64,000 bases of DNA from Adineta vaga (Eukaryota; Rotifera). The notes beneath the pieces were generated by a model. It had not been told where the DNA came from and did not search any database. It saw only the letters and a program-made list of their open reading frames with translations. Positions 24,501 to 35,302 of this stretch are shown here, piece by piece (the first letter of the stretch is position 1; every line of letters begins with the position of its first letter). The stretch is from assembly GCA_021613535.1 (NCBI GenBank), contig CP075494.1, positions 4,774,001-4,838,000 of the forward strand, read 5' to 3'. Position numbers and translations under genes: made by a program.

Positions 24501-24697
24501 TAAATATGAATATATAAACTTCTCTGACATTTTCATTTTTATATCCTAACACATTGACTATGTTGAATAATAAAATTAAAAAAACCTATTCAGAATTCAT
24601 ACAAATATTTCAATTTTATTTTGTATTCCATCATGTGTATATCATATTGATATTAGAAGAATATTCCTTAGGTTACAACTGTAACTAAATATGATAA

Positions 24698-25195
24698 TTA
24701 TGGTTTATAACATTTTTCTAAATCCATTGGATAATCCAATTCATAATCAGGAACTTGACCTGTAATCCAATTCGTAAATCTTGTTACAGATGTTGATATT
24801 AATTTAATTGATTTCTGTTCAGAGTTTTTCACATATAATCGATTTACATATTGAGTTGCATGATGTGTTGTATTAAATTCATATTTCCATGTTAAGCAAG
24901 TTCCATCACAATCATTGTCAAATATCAATTCATCATAAATTTTCGTTTCGCCACCAAATGATTGAACTAAATCTGACCAATAATACGTTTCTCTATATAG
25001 ACCACCTCAATTAACAATACATCCTGGTGGTTTAGACATAAAATCAAACAAATAAGTACAACCATCATTACGAACATAAATATCTTGATTACCACCGAAT
25101 TTTTCATCACCCGTATTTGAATACCAAATACGACTTATTTGTCCTGTTTGATTATTAACAGCGAAACGTTCTTGAGCAACACCATCCCAGCAGTG
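24698..25195 (-). pseudogene. remnant of an unidentified secreted-type protein gene
   Basis: One frame reads from about 25195 down to the stop at 24698 as a Cys- and Trp-containing sequence (CWDGVAQERFAVNN, FGGNQDIYVRNDGC, YELDYPMDLEKCYKP). It is interrupted by one TGA after CIVN, just before GGLYRETYYW. No start codon, signal peptide or upstream exon is attached; the 5' side runs into the HipA-like sequence. I read it as a truncated gene end with a nonsense codon. Family not recognised. Confidence 0.55.
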
Positions 25196-26269
25196 TCACA
25201 TACCCCGACGATACAACTATATTGACTGGATGTCAATAATTCCTGTATTTGATTGAACCAACATTCAAATTGTTCATTTGGTATCGACGCAGAACGATTC
25301 AATGTATTTCCCAATAAAACACGAACGTCCGGTGATAATTTACTTAGATATCGTTCGAATTCTTTGGCTTGTTCAATGGGATCAAATTGAACGACTGAAA
25401 ATTGATCTCTACGTATTTTCGATGCTAAAACACTAACACCATGAAGTTTGCCCATTCCAAAACAGGCCCCATGATCAATAAAATGTACTTTTAATTTCGC
25501 ATTTTCATTATTCATATCTGTTGTATTCGATGTTGTTATCAAAATATTATGTGCATTTCGATCTGCATTTTGTATGATAGAATCAGTCATTAAAATTTTC
25601 CTTATTTTTCTTGGTAATTCATCAGTTGAAATGATCTTTTCATTTTCTTCACAAACATCCGTATTTAAAGTCGCACGATTATTATGATAGATTGCAATTT
25701 GAACTATATTTATTGGTAAATCCATCTTTCGTCCTAAGACATATGTTAACCATTCACAAGCACAGTACATGTTGCAAGATCTTGTATTTTAACTAAAATT
25801 CTTTCATCTTGAGAATTACGCATCCAGTACGCTGTACAACTAAAACCTTCGTCAATATTTTCACCTTCACATTTCCAATCTGATGTTATTTTGATATAGA
25901 TGGATTTACTTAATTTATTTGTTGTTTGCTTTTGTACTTCTAATTTTCTCTTTACTATTTCGATTACAGATTCGCTAGCATATTTTGATCTTGCGAATAA
26001 TGCAGCAGTTAGAACTGTACCTTCAACCATTGTTTTAATAGGACCACGCATAAATGCAACAATATTATTAGAAAGATGAACTTTTTGATTCAGTTTTGAT
26101 GTTGTATTAGAACTAATAAATTCAACAATTATTTCTTCTTCAATTTCCTTGAACTATATTCAAAAAATGCTTGAAGTTTTTGTTGATAATTGTTCGAAGA
26201 ATGACTTGCAGGGCTGTTTTCTTCATATGCTGCTTCTTTATTGTCACCATCTGTCTCCGGATGAACCAT
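25135..26269 (-). pseudogene. HipA-like kinase gene with frameshift
   Basis: Exon 1 (26269-26210, 20 codons) joins exon 2 (from 26153) across a 56-nt GC-AG intron (GCAAGT...ATATAG), phase 0. The N-terminal lobe runs to ERILVKIQD. Near 25770 the frame must shift by one nucleotide to continue as CACEWLTYVLGRKMDLPI. The C-terminal lobe carries DSIIQNADRNAHNILI and FIDHGACFGMG, the catalytic D-x3-N and metal-binding D-H/F-G motifs of HipA-like kinases. No short intron can explain the shift. The frame ends at 25135 and overlaps the neighbouring remnant. HipA-like kinases are mainly bacterial, so horizontal origin is likely. Without the frameshift it would be about 370 residues. Confidence 0.65.
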
Positions 26270-26817
26270 TGTGTTTTTCGAAAAAGGTGAATTTTATGAA
26301 AATCTAAAATCAAGAAAAGGAAAGGAATACTTGAGTTTATTCGCAATAGAAAATACTCGATGTAACCAATTTTTATACAAAAAAAAAGTATAATCAATCC
26401 ACCTGTATACTCAATAAAACAAAATAATTAAGTTCGGCCTTATAGTATGAGGTCGATCATCCATCACCTCATGGTTTTTTTAAGTACACAAGTATACGAA
26501 TACACAAATTTTAAAAGTAAGATTGATTTCGAAGAAAGCAAAAAGTGGACTAGTTCTGAATATTCTTCATTTCTTTGTTAAAAGATAATCAAATTAGATC
26601 ACTATTAATGGAAATGTTGATGTTAAAATGCATCTGCCTTGTCCTTTCATCAGTACGCGTACCTTTAGCAAAACAAAAACCTTTCACTCACCTCTGTCTT
26701 TTGTTGAAATATATATATATATATATAGGCAATCATCGATACTATACTCGTGATTGTTCTTTGGCATATGTAACTAATTGTAGATACGATTTTTATTAAA
26801 TAAGTCAAAAGAAAAAT
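26270..26817. other. intergenic with AT microsatellite
   Basis: No gene supported. An (AT)n run lies at 26709-26727. It separates two genes on the same (minus) strand. Confidence 0.45.
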
Positions 26818-27681
26818 TTAGTCTACATAACATTTGATAATTGTCTGTTTATCGATTGTTTGAAAATGATTTGGACTTTGAAATTGTTTTTTTACATAAT
26901 CAATTAAATCATTCATTTGTTGATCATTCATATTTTCATGAGAAAACAATGTCCATACTCGATTTTCAATAAGATAAATCCAATCTTCTGCTTTGATACT
27001 ATTTGACGGATATTCAAATGTAAATGTTTCTTCTTCAATTCGTTTAAAACCTGCTTGTTTTAATTCATCAAATAATGTTACAAGATTATTTCCTTGTCGA
27101 AATAGATTTTCTGTTCGTTCATCAAATGGAAAGATTTTTTCATGAACTGGACCACGAATAATTAAAAGTCTTCCTTTTTTCGATACAAGTTGTTTATAAA
27201 AACCTTCGAAAGCAGTTAATCGTTGTTCTGATGTTAATAAATGAATCATTGATTTCAAAAATATTCGATCATACGACGAATATTCATTCGATTGACTAAA
27301 TTGAACTGCATCCTTACATACAGCTTCAATATTTGGATTAAAATTTGATTCTTTTTCAAATATATCCAACATACCTTGTGAAGGATCTACTCCTGGAAGT
27401 AGAAAGTATTAAATGAATCCTTCGATCAGATAAGATGACTTGCCTATTATTCGTATCCGATTTTTCATTTTATTCAATATGATTAACGATTCTGTACCTG
27501 GACCGCAACCCATATCAACTAAGATATGATCTGGTTGAAGTTCTAATGCATTGAAGATTATTGATGAAATCCATTCATTATATAATGGTGAATTGAACAG
27601 TGTATTAATATATTTCGACACAATTGTTGGTGTAAAATATTCTCTTTGTTGAGATTGCGATTCATTCTTACAAGAAGACAT
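26818..27681 (-). CDS. SAM-dependent methyltransferase
   Basis: Two exons (27681-27444, 27392-26818) joined across a GC-AG intron (GCAAGT...TTCCAG), phase 1; 270 residues. LVDMGCGPGTES is class I methyltransferase motif I (SAM binding). RIIGVDPSQGML across the splice gives the acidic residue for the ribose. DAVQFSQSNEYSSYDRIFLKSMIHLL matches motifs II/III of the UbiE/Methyltransf_11 group. Substrate unknown; no targeting signal. I chose the Met at 27681 because the upstream in-frame stretch is hydrophobic, AT-rich and looks like 5' UTR. Confidence 0.82.
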
Positions 27682-27892
27682 TGCATATGAAAATGAGACA
27701 AAAAAACATATATATATATATTGTTTATTTTTCTTTAGACGAACGAAATTCAAACTTATCATTATAACAGAACAAAGGAGAAATAAACATAAAGACTAAG
27801 TCAGCGTCATATCACGTCATCTATTGACTTTAACTATCAGAATCTTTTTGAAAACCTTTGTTTATATTCTAGGATGAACCCTTTACGGTTGT

Positions 27893-28416
27893 TTAAATAC
27901 ATTGATAAACAGTGACACCTGTCCAACAGCCAGTTAAAAGTTTACCATTAGAATAATGCCAAGTATGAAATTCTTTTCTTAGGACGAAAAATTGATTGAT
28001 CAAAATAGGATAAGTTTTAATATCGCTGATTTGAAACATTGTAACATTTGAATCACGAAGATAATTCACAGCATCAGTTGTCATAGCAGCTGGAACTGTA
28101 CCTTTATACACTGTTGTTCCAAGTGGAAAAGCTAAAAGAAACGAAAAAATATCGTCATATCAATAAACGCGAGTTTGTATTACCAGGATTATCAAATGGA
28201 CATTTGACTCCTTCACCCCAAGGTCCATTATAATCTTGAGAAGTTAATTTTGCATTGTAATCTAATTGAAACGCGAATATTCTATTTCAGTCAAGTGATT
28301 ATGATGATCATCTATATACCTTCGTTATCTCTAGGATATTCAGCTGATGTATCAATCAACAAAATGAAAGTTGATAAAACTAAACAATATAAAATTGTAT
28401 TCATCATCATCATCAT
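27893..28416 (-). CDS. small secreted protein of unknown function
   Basis: Three exons (28416-28320, 28261-28184, 28131-27893), phases 1 and 1, give 137 residues. The start is a run of five Met codons, then a strong signal peptide (TILYCLVLSTFILLIDTSA). The mature part has three cysteines and motifs DYNGPWGEGVKCPF and FHTWHYSNGKLLTGCWTG. It is intact. I recognise no family; the small size and secretion suggest an extracellular or mucosal role, which is inference only. Confidence 0.75.
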
Positions 28417-29796
28417 TTGATGTTTTTTCTTGCTAAAAACAAAATTTCAAATAAAATTCGCTCTTCTATCTGAGAGAACAATGCAATGGGATATCGACCA
28501 GATGTTATTCGAAAAGAACGTTTTACTTCTAAAAAAATCATTCTGATATTTATTATTGTGTTTTTAGACTATTGTGTATGGCCCTCTCATAGAAAGAACA
28601 TCGAGTTGCACGATTTATTAAAAAAAAACATTATCGGTGATTTCCAGAAAAGAATGAAATTCGGATCGAGATATCATTTACTTGTATAATGATATAACTA
28701 ATAGCAATATTAAAAATGAAGAAAATTGACTTGTTGTTTTCTCGGCTCATTATTTATAGAATAGCGTCAACTTGACTAACTCAATAACTTTTGCTGTAAG
28801 CCATCAGAAAATACTGACGCAAAGTCCGTTTTGTCATATAAAAATAAATTTGTTAGTATTACTATTCTTTCATTAAAAATCTTAATGGTGTAGATGAGAG
28901 ATATAGGCGCATTAGTACCCATTCTAACTAGTTCATTCTTGCTCGAGAAGACTTCCAAATTGACATAAGAACGTCTCTCTTACATTGCGACACACATGCA
29001 TAGAAAAATTGGATGAATTATTCACCTAAAAAACAACCATTCAAAGATGATATCCTTATTGGAGAATCTTTAGACGTACAAGAATCTGATCGTTTGAATA
29101 AAACACAAAAAGAATTCAAACAATTACCCACTCTATTATTGCGTGATCTCCTTTATCAACGTATTTTGATGTTGTTTTTTATTTAATATTAATATGCAAA
29201 ATTGAAATAAAATACGTGTGACAAGCTATTGTTTTCATTTGAATAATGTCCGCTTCTGATGAATATCTATCAACTAAAAAGGTTGAGATTTATTAACAAG
29301 CAAGAAACAAATGCGGTATGGCAAGAATGAAAATCAGTTTTTCGTCCGTTTTCATTGTCTCGGGTTCGATCATTGGAAAAAATAAATGCTTGCATGAATG
29401 CATTCATCACCTCATCTATTAATATGTTATGTTTGTTGTGCAAACAAACAGATGACTGAGAAGCAAAAGATTTATAACTAATCATGTACAACAAAGAATT
29501 AATTAAAGAAATCATCATTGACAAATGCAAACGTTTCACTAGTTTTGTTTGCATGACATTTTTTTCTGTAAAAGCATTTACAAAAATCTATATTGGTGAT
29601 GCAGTTTCATCTATGATCGTACATATTTGGAGGAGTGAACGAAACGAAAGATAAATATTACCTAGATCATGAAAAATAGAATACTAACCAAACTTTCTAG
29701 CTGGAAAAGAAAGCATTCAGTAAAAGAAATGAATATATATGATTAATCGATCAAATTTCTTCCTTTGGATCTTTTTTCGTTCTGCATTTTTATTTT
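28417..29796. other. intergenic with short uncertain ORFs
   Basis: Divergent from the secreted protein gene. Two short plus-strand ORFs could be small genes but have no domain: 28486-28689 (67 aa, one hydrophobic segment) and 29013-29186 (57 aa). A 94-codon minus ORF at 29270-29554 also lacks support. Ends at the left edge of the palindrome. Confidence 0.35.
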
Positions 29797-29983
29797 ATTC
29801 GATCGAGGTAATTCACATCCAGGCTATTAATTGTTCTATGAATCTATGTCGAATCAACTTATCGTATTCATTCAACTAGATACTATTCGAACAAAGAACA
29901 AACAAAAAACATGATATCATTTCACTTATATCATCATCTTTCGATGCATATCCAGTCACGTGTGTCTTTTGTTCTCCACACAC

Positions 29984-29990
29984 TATATAA
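29984..29990 (+). promoter_or_regulatory. TATA box and CACGTG element of peptide gene, left copy
   Basis: TATATAA at 29984-29990, with a palindromic E-box CACGTG at 29957-29962, 21 nt further upstream. A 65-nt 5' UTR intron (30028-30092, GT-AG) precedes the coding region. Confidence 0.6.
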
Positions 29991-30155
29991 GCCGATCATT
30001 TAGACTAAATTCAACATTCATTCGAAGGTATATTTCACTCTCTACTCGTCTTATTCATCGTTTACTGACCCATCTTTGCTTTTCTTTTTTAGTTAATCTA
30101 CAACATTCACATATTCTCTAACTCTCTCTTAATTAATTAATTAATTATTCAAATT

Positions 30156-30400
30156 ATGTTTCGTTTCTTGTATATGTTAGTTCTTTTGGCTATCAGTAAG
30201 TATATTCTTTTTCTTGAATCGAACGTTGCCAAATGAAGAAATGTATTGTTTGTATTTTAGTTGTCAGCCTTGGCTTTGCTGCAAAACGTTTTGCCGTCTG
30301 TGATCCACCATGTCAAACAAATGGTCATGTTCCAACATGTTGTAATTCGCATGGTTATAGTGATGGTTTTTGCAGAAGTGGATCAGCTTATTGCAACTGA
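30156..30400 (+). CDS. six-cysteine secreted peptide (knottin-like), left copy
   Basis: Two coding exons (30156-30195, 30261-30400), phase 1, give a 59-residue precursor. Residues 1-20 are a signal peptide; the mature part begins near AKRFAVC. Six cysteines lie at 27, 31, 40, 41, 51 and 58 in the order C-C-CC-C-C, the framework typical of inhibitor cystine knots. The stretch CCNSHGY...YC also recalls chitin-binding (hevein-like) loops. Peptides of this kind are antimicrobial, venom-like or inhibitory; which applies here is unknown. Promoter, 5' UTR intron and coding sequence are identical to the right-arm copy, which points towards it. Confidence 0.85.
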
Positions 30401-30549
30401 TCAATATTATCATGATTCATGAAGATATTCATTAATCTTTTTTTCTTTTTGTTCATGTGTAGTGTAATCAATACTTCGATTAATGTGTATAATTAGATGA
30501 TAGTCAAATATAAAACGTATTATTCAATATAATAAATCTATGATTAGAA

Positions 30550-31100
30550 TCTAATTTCTTTTCTTCTCAAAATGACTTTTGAAATGATATGACGGAGATA
30601 GTAGAATATACAGAAGAACAGAGGACCTAAAGATAATATCTAAGCGTAATGTTGTATTGTACAGTTGTGAAGAATTAACTATATTTATCATTATTTACAC
30701 GATAAAAATAATTTTCAGAGGTTTGAGCATGGTCATTCGATGTTTATCGTATACAACATCAGACTGCAAGATCAACCAGTGAAGTGACAATAACTAGCAA
30801 AAGTACATTTGATAAGCCTTCATTTAAATTCATCTCGTGACTATAAACAATATAAATGTCTATATATCAGTCAGTTCTATCTGCATTTATATCAAATAAT
30901 TAAAATCTGCTGATGTGATGGTAGAATTAATTTCGGAAAATTAGAAAACATTATTCATAAAGACTTCATTCGATAAAAGTTGTTTCACATCGAATGTAGT
31001 AATTTTGTTCAATGGAACTCAACAATAACCTTAGTCTACAATTCAATCGTTTCTGAATCTAATTTCTTACGACAATAATGATCAAAAAATAAAAGTTTAT
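30550..31100. other. spacer of the palindrome
   Basis: 551 nt of unique AT-rich sequence between the arms, containing the facing 3' flanks. No gene seen. A 14-nt direct repeat (GAATCTAATTTCTT) occurs at 30547-30560, across the left arm boundary, and at 31055-31068. Confidence 0.6.
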
Positions 31101-31249
31101 TTCTAATCATAGATTTATTATATTGAATAATACGTTTTATATTTGACTTTCATCTAATTATACACATTAATCGAAGTATTGATTACACTACACATTAACA
31201 AAAAGAAAAAAAGATTAATGAATGTCTTCATGGATCATGATAATATTGA

Positions 31250-31494
31250 TCAGTTGCAATAAGCTGATCCACTTCTGCAAAAACCATCACTATAACCATG
31301 CGAATTACAACATGTTGGAACATGACCATTTGTTTGACATGGTGGATCACAGACGGCAAAACGTTTTGCAGCAAAGCCAAGGCTGACAACTAAAATACAA
31401 ACAATACATTTCTTCATTTGGCAACGTTCGATTCAAGAAAAAGAATATACTTACTGATAGCCAAAAGAACTAACATATACAAGAAACGAAACAT
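31250..31494 (-). CDS. six-cysteine secreted peptide (knottin-like), right copy
   Basis: Mirror copy of the left-arm gene: exons 31494-31455 and 31389-31250, 59 residues, the same six-cysteine framework and signal peptide, with no coding difference seen. Because it is transcribed towards the left copy, read-through past either 3' end would produce sense-antisense pairs. Confidence 0.85.
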
Positions 31495-31659
31495 AATTTG
31501 AATAATTAATTAATTAATTAAGAGAGAGTTAGAGAATATGTGAATGTTGTAGATTAACTAAAAAAGAAAAGCAAAGATGGGTCAGTAAACGATGAATAAG
31601 ACGAGTAGAGAGTGAAATATACCTTCGAATGAATGTTGAATTTAGTCTAAATGATCGGC

Positions 31660-31666
31660 TTATATA
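31660..31666 (-). promoter_or_regulatory. TATA box of peptide gene, right copy
   Basis: TATATAA on the minus strand at the mirrored distance from the ATG at 31494, with the same upstream CACGTG element (around 31688-31693). Confidence 0.6.
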
Positions 31667-31835
31667 GTGTGTGGAGAACAAAAGACACACGTGACTGGAT
31701 ATGCATCGAAAGATGATGATATAAGTGAAATGATATCATGTTTTTTGTTTGTTCTTTGTTCGAATAGTATCTAGTTGATTCGACATAGATTCATAGAACA
31801 ATTAATAGCCTGGATGTGAATTACGTCGATCGAAT

Positions 31836-32497
31836 CAGATGTTAAAAAAACAATATTTTGCTGTTGAACTCTATAATGCACTAATAGGTTGAAATATTTT
31901 CACATAATTATATTAATTTTAAAATTATTGAAATATGAAGAAAAAATTCATTTTTCTAGAAGATTAATGTATATTACGTGTTTTTCTATACTAAGATGTA
32001 ATTCATTATTATATCTGTGAATTGTATTAAATATATTCTAACAGCGTATTTGTTTTATTTCGAATATTTTGTAAAGAAGAAATCATACATTTTCTTAGCT
32101 TATGCTGTTCGAAAATAAGTAACGAAGAGATGTACTGTGAATTGAAAACAGATTTTTTTTCAGTCAAATGTTACGATAGAAGAAAAAAGAGAATTTGTTT
32201 TTGTCAACCGCAAAGTCTTTCTTCGATAACGAATGAAACTTTCTCTTATTCAAACAGTATGGATAAGACAAAAAAGTGCTTTTCATCCTTTCAGAACATA
32301 AAACTAATTGATTGAAGTATTCAGTGACGGTAGACAATAGTGAGACAGAGAAACTTTGTTTGTCGACGTTGAAATTAATTTCTCTTGAAGTTCGAATATT
32401 TATCCCCATTGTGACACTTTAGATGGAGTCAGTTTGTAGTTTTTTAGTATCCCTACCAGTTTCATGTTTAACTTTCAATAAGAATCTCTCTTTATAG
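31836..32497. other. intergenic
   Basis: Very AT-rich, no supportable gene. CTTTATAG immediately before the ATG at 32498 could be an intron or spliced-leader acceptor. Confidence 0.4.
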
Positions 32498-34914
32498 ATG
32501 AAAAAACTTCAATCGAATTCTAAAAATAAACCATCATCGACTTCGACATCTCTTTCAAATACTTATACAACTGAACTCTATATTAATTCAGCTAAATCTA
32601 TATCTGAACAAATCCGAGATGATAAAAATGAATGTCGTTCGATTGTATCTGAATACGGTGTTGATCCAAATGAATTATTACATTTATTAGAACGATGGAC
32701 ACAACAATTGATTTTCGAATATAAACAACGTCGTGAACGTTTTAAACTTTTATTGAAAGAAAAATGGGAACGAGGAGAATTAAATAATATGAAATCGAAT
32801 GAAGAATCAAATCGTCGTCTTCTTCATGTTCATATACAAAAATTAAATGAATGGCAACAGATAGATCTTCCAAATATGAAACATCAATTCGATGATCTAA
32901 AACCAACAAGTAATATTAAAGACATAACAACGAAATCAATCGATAATTTATTAGAAATAATAGCCTCTATTGGTGTAATTCATCAGAATACGACAAATGT
33001 GACAACGATTAGTTCGTCATTAAATGAAACTATCGATCAATTAAAACGTATTAAAACAATCAATGAAAAAGAATATAATACAATATGTATAATTGGTCTT
33101 GAAAAAGCAGGAAAATCTTCATTTATAAATGCTCTTTTAGGATTTGAATTATTACCTTTTAGGTAAAAGTCTTTTTTTTCTCTTGACAATCAATATTTCT
33201 TTAAATCTCTAGAATTGAACGATGTACACAAATTCAAACCATTCTTAAACCACCATGCCGAGAAAATCCAACACTTTTCGCAACAATTGAATTTTATGAT
33301 TCGAATGAATTTTTATCATTGATTAATAAATTACCAAAGAAAAAAGATGAAACAAATAATGAATATGAAAAACGTGTAACATATATTCGACAAACTCAAC
33401 AAAATACTGTTACCAAAGATAAATTAAGAAAACATTATCAGACATCTGATGAAGCACAACGTCGAACGATTACCCGAGAATTACATGCATATATTGCTAA
33501 TGAAGTCTATCTTAATATCGTTAAACATGTGATTATTTATACAAATAAATTACCAGGTAAACAAATAAATCCTTTGTTTTTAAGAACTGAGATTCATAAA
33601 TGATGTTCGATTTAGGAGAGAATTATATTCTTCTTGATGTCCCAGGTTGTGATTCACCGATAGTCGAACATCGTACATCAGCGATCAATGCTGTACGAAA
33701 TTCTGATGCTTTCTTCTTTCTAACTGATGGTCAACGGCCAAGTTTAACAAATGATCAAATATATCTTCTCAACGAAATTCAAGATGGTCATTTCGATGGA
33801 ATGAAACGTGCATTTGGTATTATAACGAAACTTGATCTATGTCAAACACGTGCGAAATATCAGGAACATCGGACGAAAACACAAGCTGAACTTGAACAAA
33901 AAAATTTTCTTCATGAACATATCTTTACTGTTGCAGCAAATGTCAATTTACTTGAAGAAACAAAATCTGATTCGGCTCAATTAAGACAAATACAACAACA
34001 TATTGATCAATATGATTCATTATTAGATGGTTTTAATAAATGTAAACAAACACTAAGTAATTATATTGAATATGAATTACCACATACACGTTTTCGACAA
34101 GTTGTTGATATGGCTCAACAAAAGATTTCACGTTATGTACAAGATGCAATTAAAATTGGTCGTCAAATAATTCCATCTGATTCAGAAGAATCATTAGAGA
34201 ATTATATTAAAAGACTTAATATAGAAACATGGAATGACACTTTTGATAATGAACGTTATTTGCCTGTTCTTTCGAAAGCAGCCTGTTAGCAAAAAAGATA
34301 CATTAGCAATGAGAAGATATGATTGTACAAAAGATTTAGTTTTGTATTTTCAAGATCAATTTCAAATACGTACCGAAGAGATTATCAAAGAAAATCATTT
34401 AATCGAAAAAGATATGCTAGAACGACATGATATAGCTGTATTTCAAATGAATCCATATGATATTGAAGCACAAGAACGTGAGAAAATTGTCAAACATATG
34501 CTTCAAGTTGTGCAACATACATCTCAAGCATTAGCCAATTACATGTACGAGAAATATGTACAAGTATTAGAAAAAATTCTGAATGATATATGTCCAGAAC
34601 AAGGTGATCTTTTTCAGAGTAATCTAACTATTGAACAATGCGAAATTGAAGTAAGAACACTTGTATTACGTGTAACTCATTCTGTTATAATGGCGACAAT
34701 TCGTTGGCCACATATTTATAGAGACAATCGCATTGCAGCAGCTGAAGAGTTAGCACGAATTGCACCAACAATAGCCTATAACGTATATGAAAATAGTCAA
34801 CAAGAACCAAATAGCAACATAGACAATTTAGGAAAAACTATCGGAGTCATTTTTGAAACAATTATGGTAAACAATATATCAAATGGTATTTTAATGGCAC
34901 TTTTTCGACGTTAG
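32498..34914 (+). CDS. dynamin-like large GTPase, with a frameshift
   Basis: Exons 32498-33162, 33213-33556 and 33616 onward join in phase; the second intron (59 nt) removes an apparent frame break. The N-terminal ~190 residues are helical/coiled. GLEKAGKSSF (residues 200-209) is the P-loop, LLDVPGCDSP the G3 motif and IITKLDLC the G4 motif, as in the dynamin/bacterial-dynamin-like superfamily of membrane-remodelling GTPases. The C-terminal half is helical with no membrane anchor that I see. The frame after NERYLPVLSKAAC stops at 34289, while the continuing sequence (KKDTLAMRRYDCTKD onward, to 34914) lies in the +1 frame. No GT-AG intron fixes it, so a one-nucleotide indel lies between about 34246 and 34289. 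Confidence 0.75.
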
Positions 34915-35302
34915 ACACTTTTTTTTAAAAAGAAATACATTAGGTTATAGATCCGTGTGATTTATTTAGTATATTAGAAACCTTTTTTTTTCTCTCAGAA
35001 TATATTTATCAAAAAACTATGACGATAGTCCACGATGCCCTATTTAATAGTTTCTCTTATCTAAAAGAAAGACATTTGTTTCACAATAGATTTTGTATCT
35101 ATTAACATAATCGTATAGGTGGAAAAGCTTCAGTTCTTATCGTTAAGTGAATAATTTTATATTTAGTTGAATGCTTTTGTCGTTTCATGTTGTTTGTCAT
35201 TAGTTTTTACTGATATATGAAGTTCTGTTTTCTCATAAACGCGATAAGGTAATGATTTTCATCTAATTTCTATTTTTTCAAAAGAGTTTAAGTTGAAAGA
35301 CA
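34915..35302. other. intergenic
   Basis: AT-rich, holding the 3' flank of the GTPase gene and the 5' flank of the next ART gene. Nothing else seen. Confidence 0.5.

Larger units (their letters stand above)
29797..30549 (+). repeat. left arm of inverted repeat (palindrome)
   Basis: The reverse complement of this 753-nt arm recurs at 31101-31835. By eye I find five substitutions (29807, 30417, 30426, 30454, 30501) and one 18-nt insertion in this arm (29860-29877, bounded by a TCAACT repeat). The block 29880-30410, which holds promoter, 5' UTR intron and coding region, shows no difference. Confidence 0.95.
31101..31835 (-). repeat. right arm of inverted repeat (palindrome)
   Basis: 735-nt reverse-complement copy of 29797-30549, lacking the 18-nt insertion. 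Outside the edges TTCTAATCAT (31101) and TCGATCGAAT (ending 31835) the similarity stops abruptly. Confidence 0.95.

Noticed and set aside
29013-29186. 57-codon plus ORF with acceptable codon use
   Set aside because: No domain, no promoter or intron evidence; too short to support.
29345-29375. GGTTCGATCAT resembling a tRNA B box
   Set aside because: No matching A box or cloverleaf around it.
33319-33640. Apparent frame break in the dynamin-like gene at about 33600
   Set aside because: A 59-nt GT-AG intron (33557-33615) with matching phase joins both frames, so this is normal splicing, unlike the later break near 34270.
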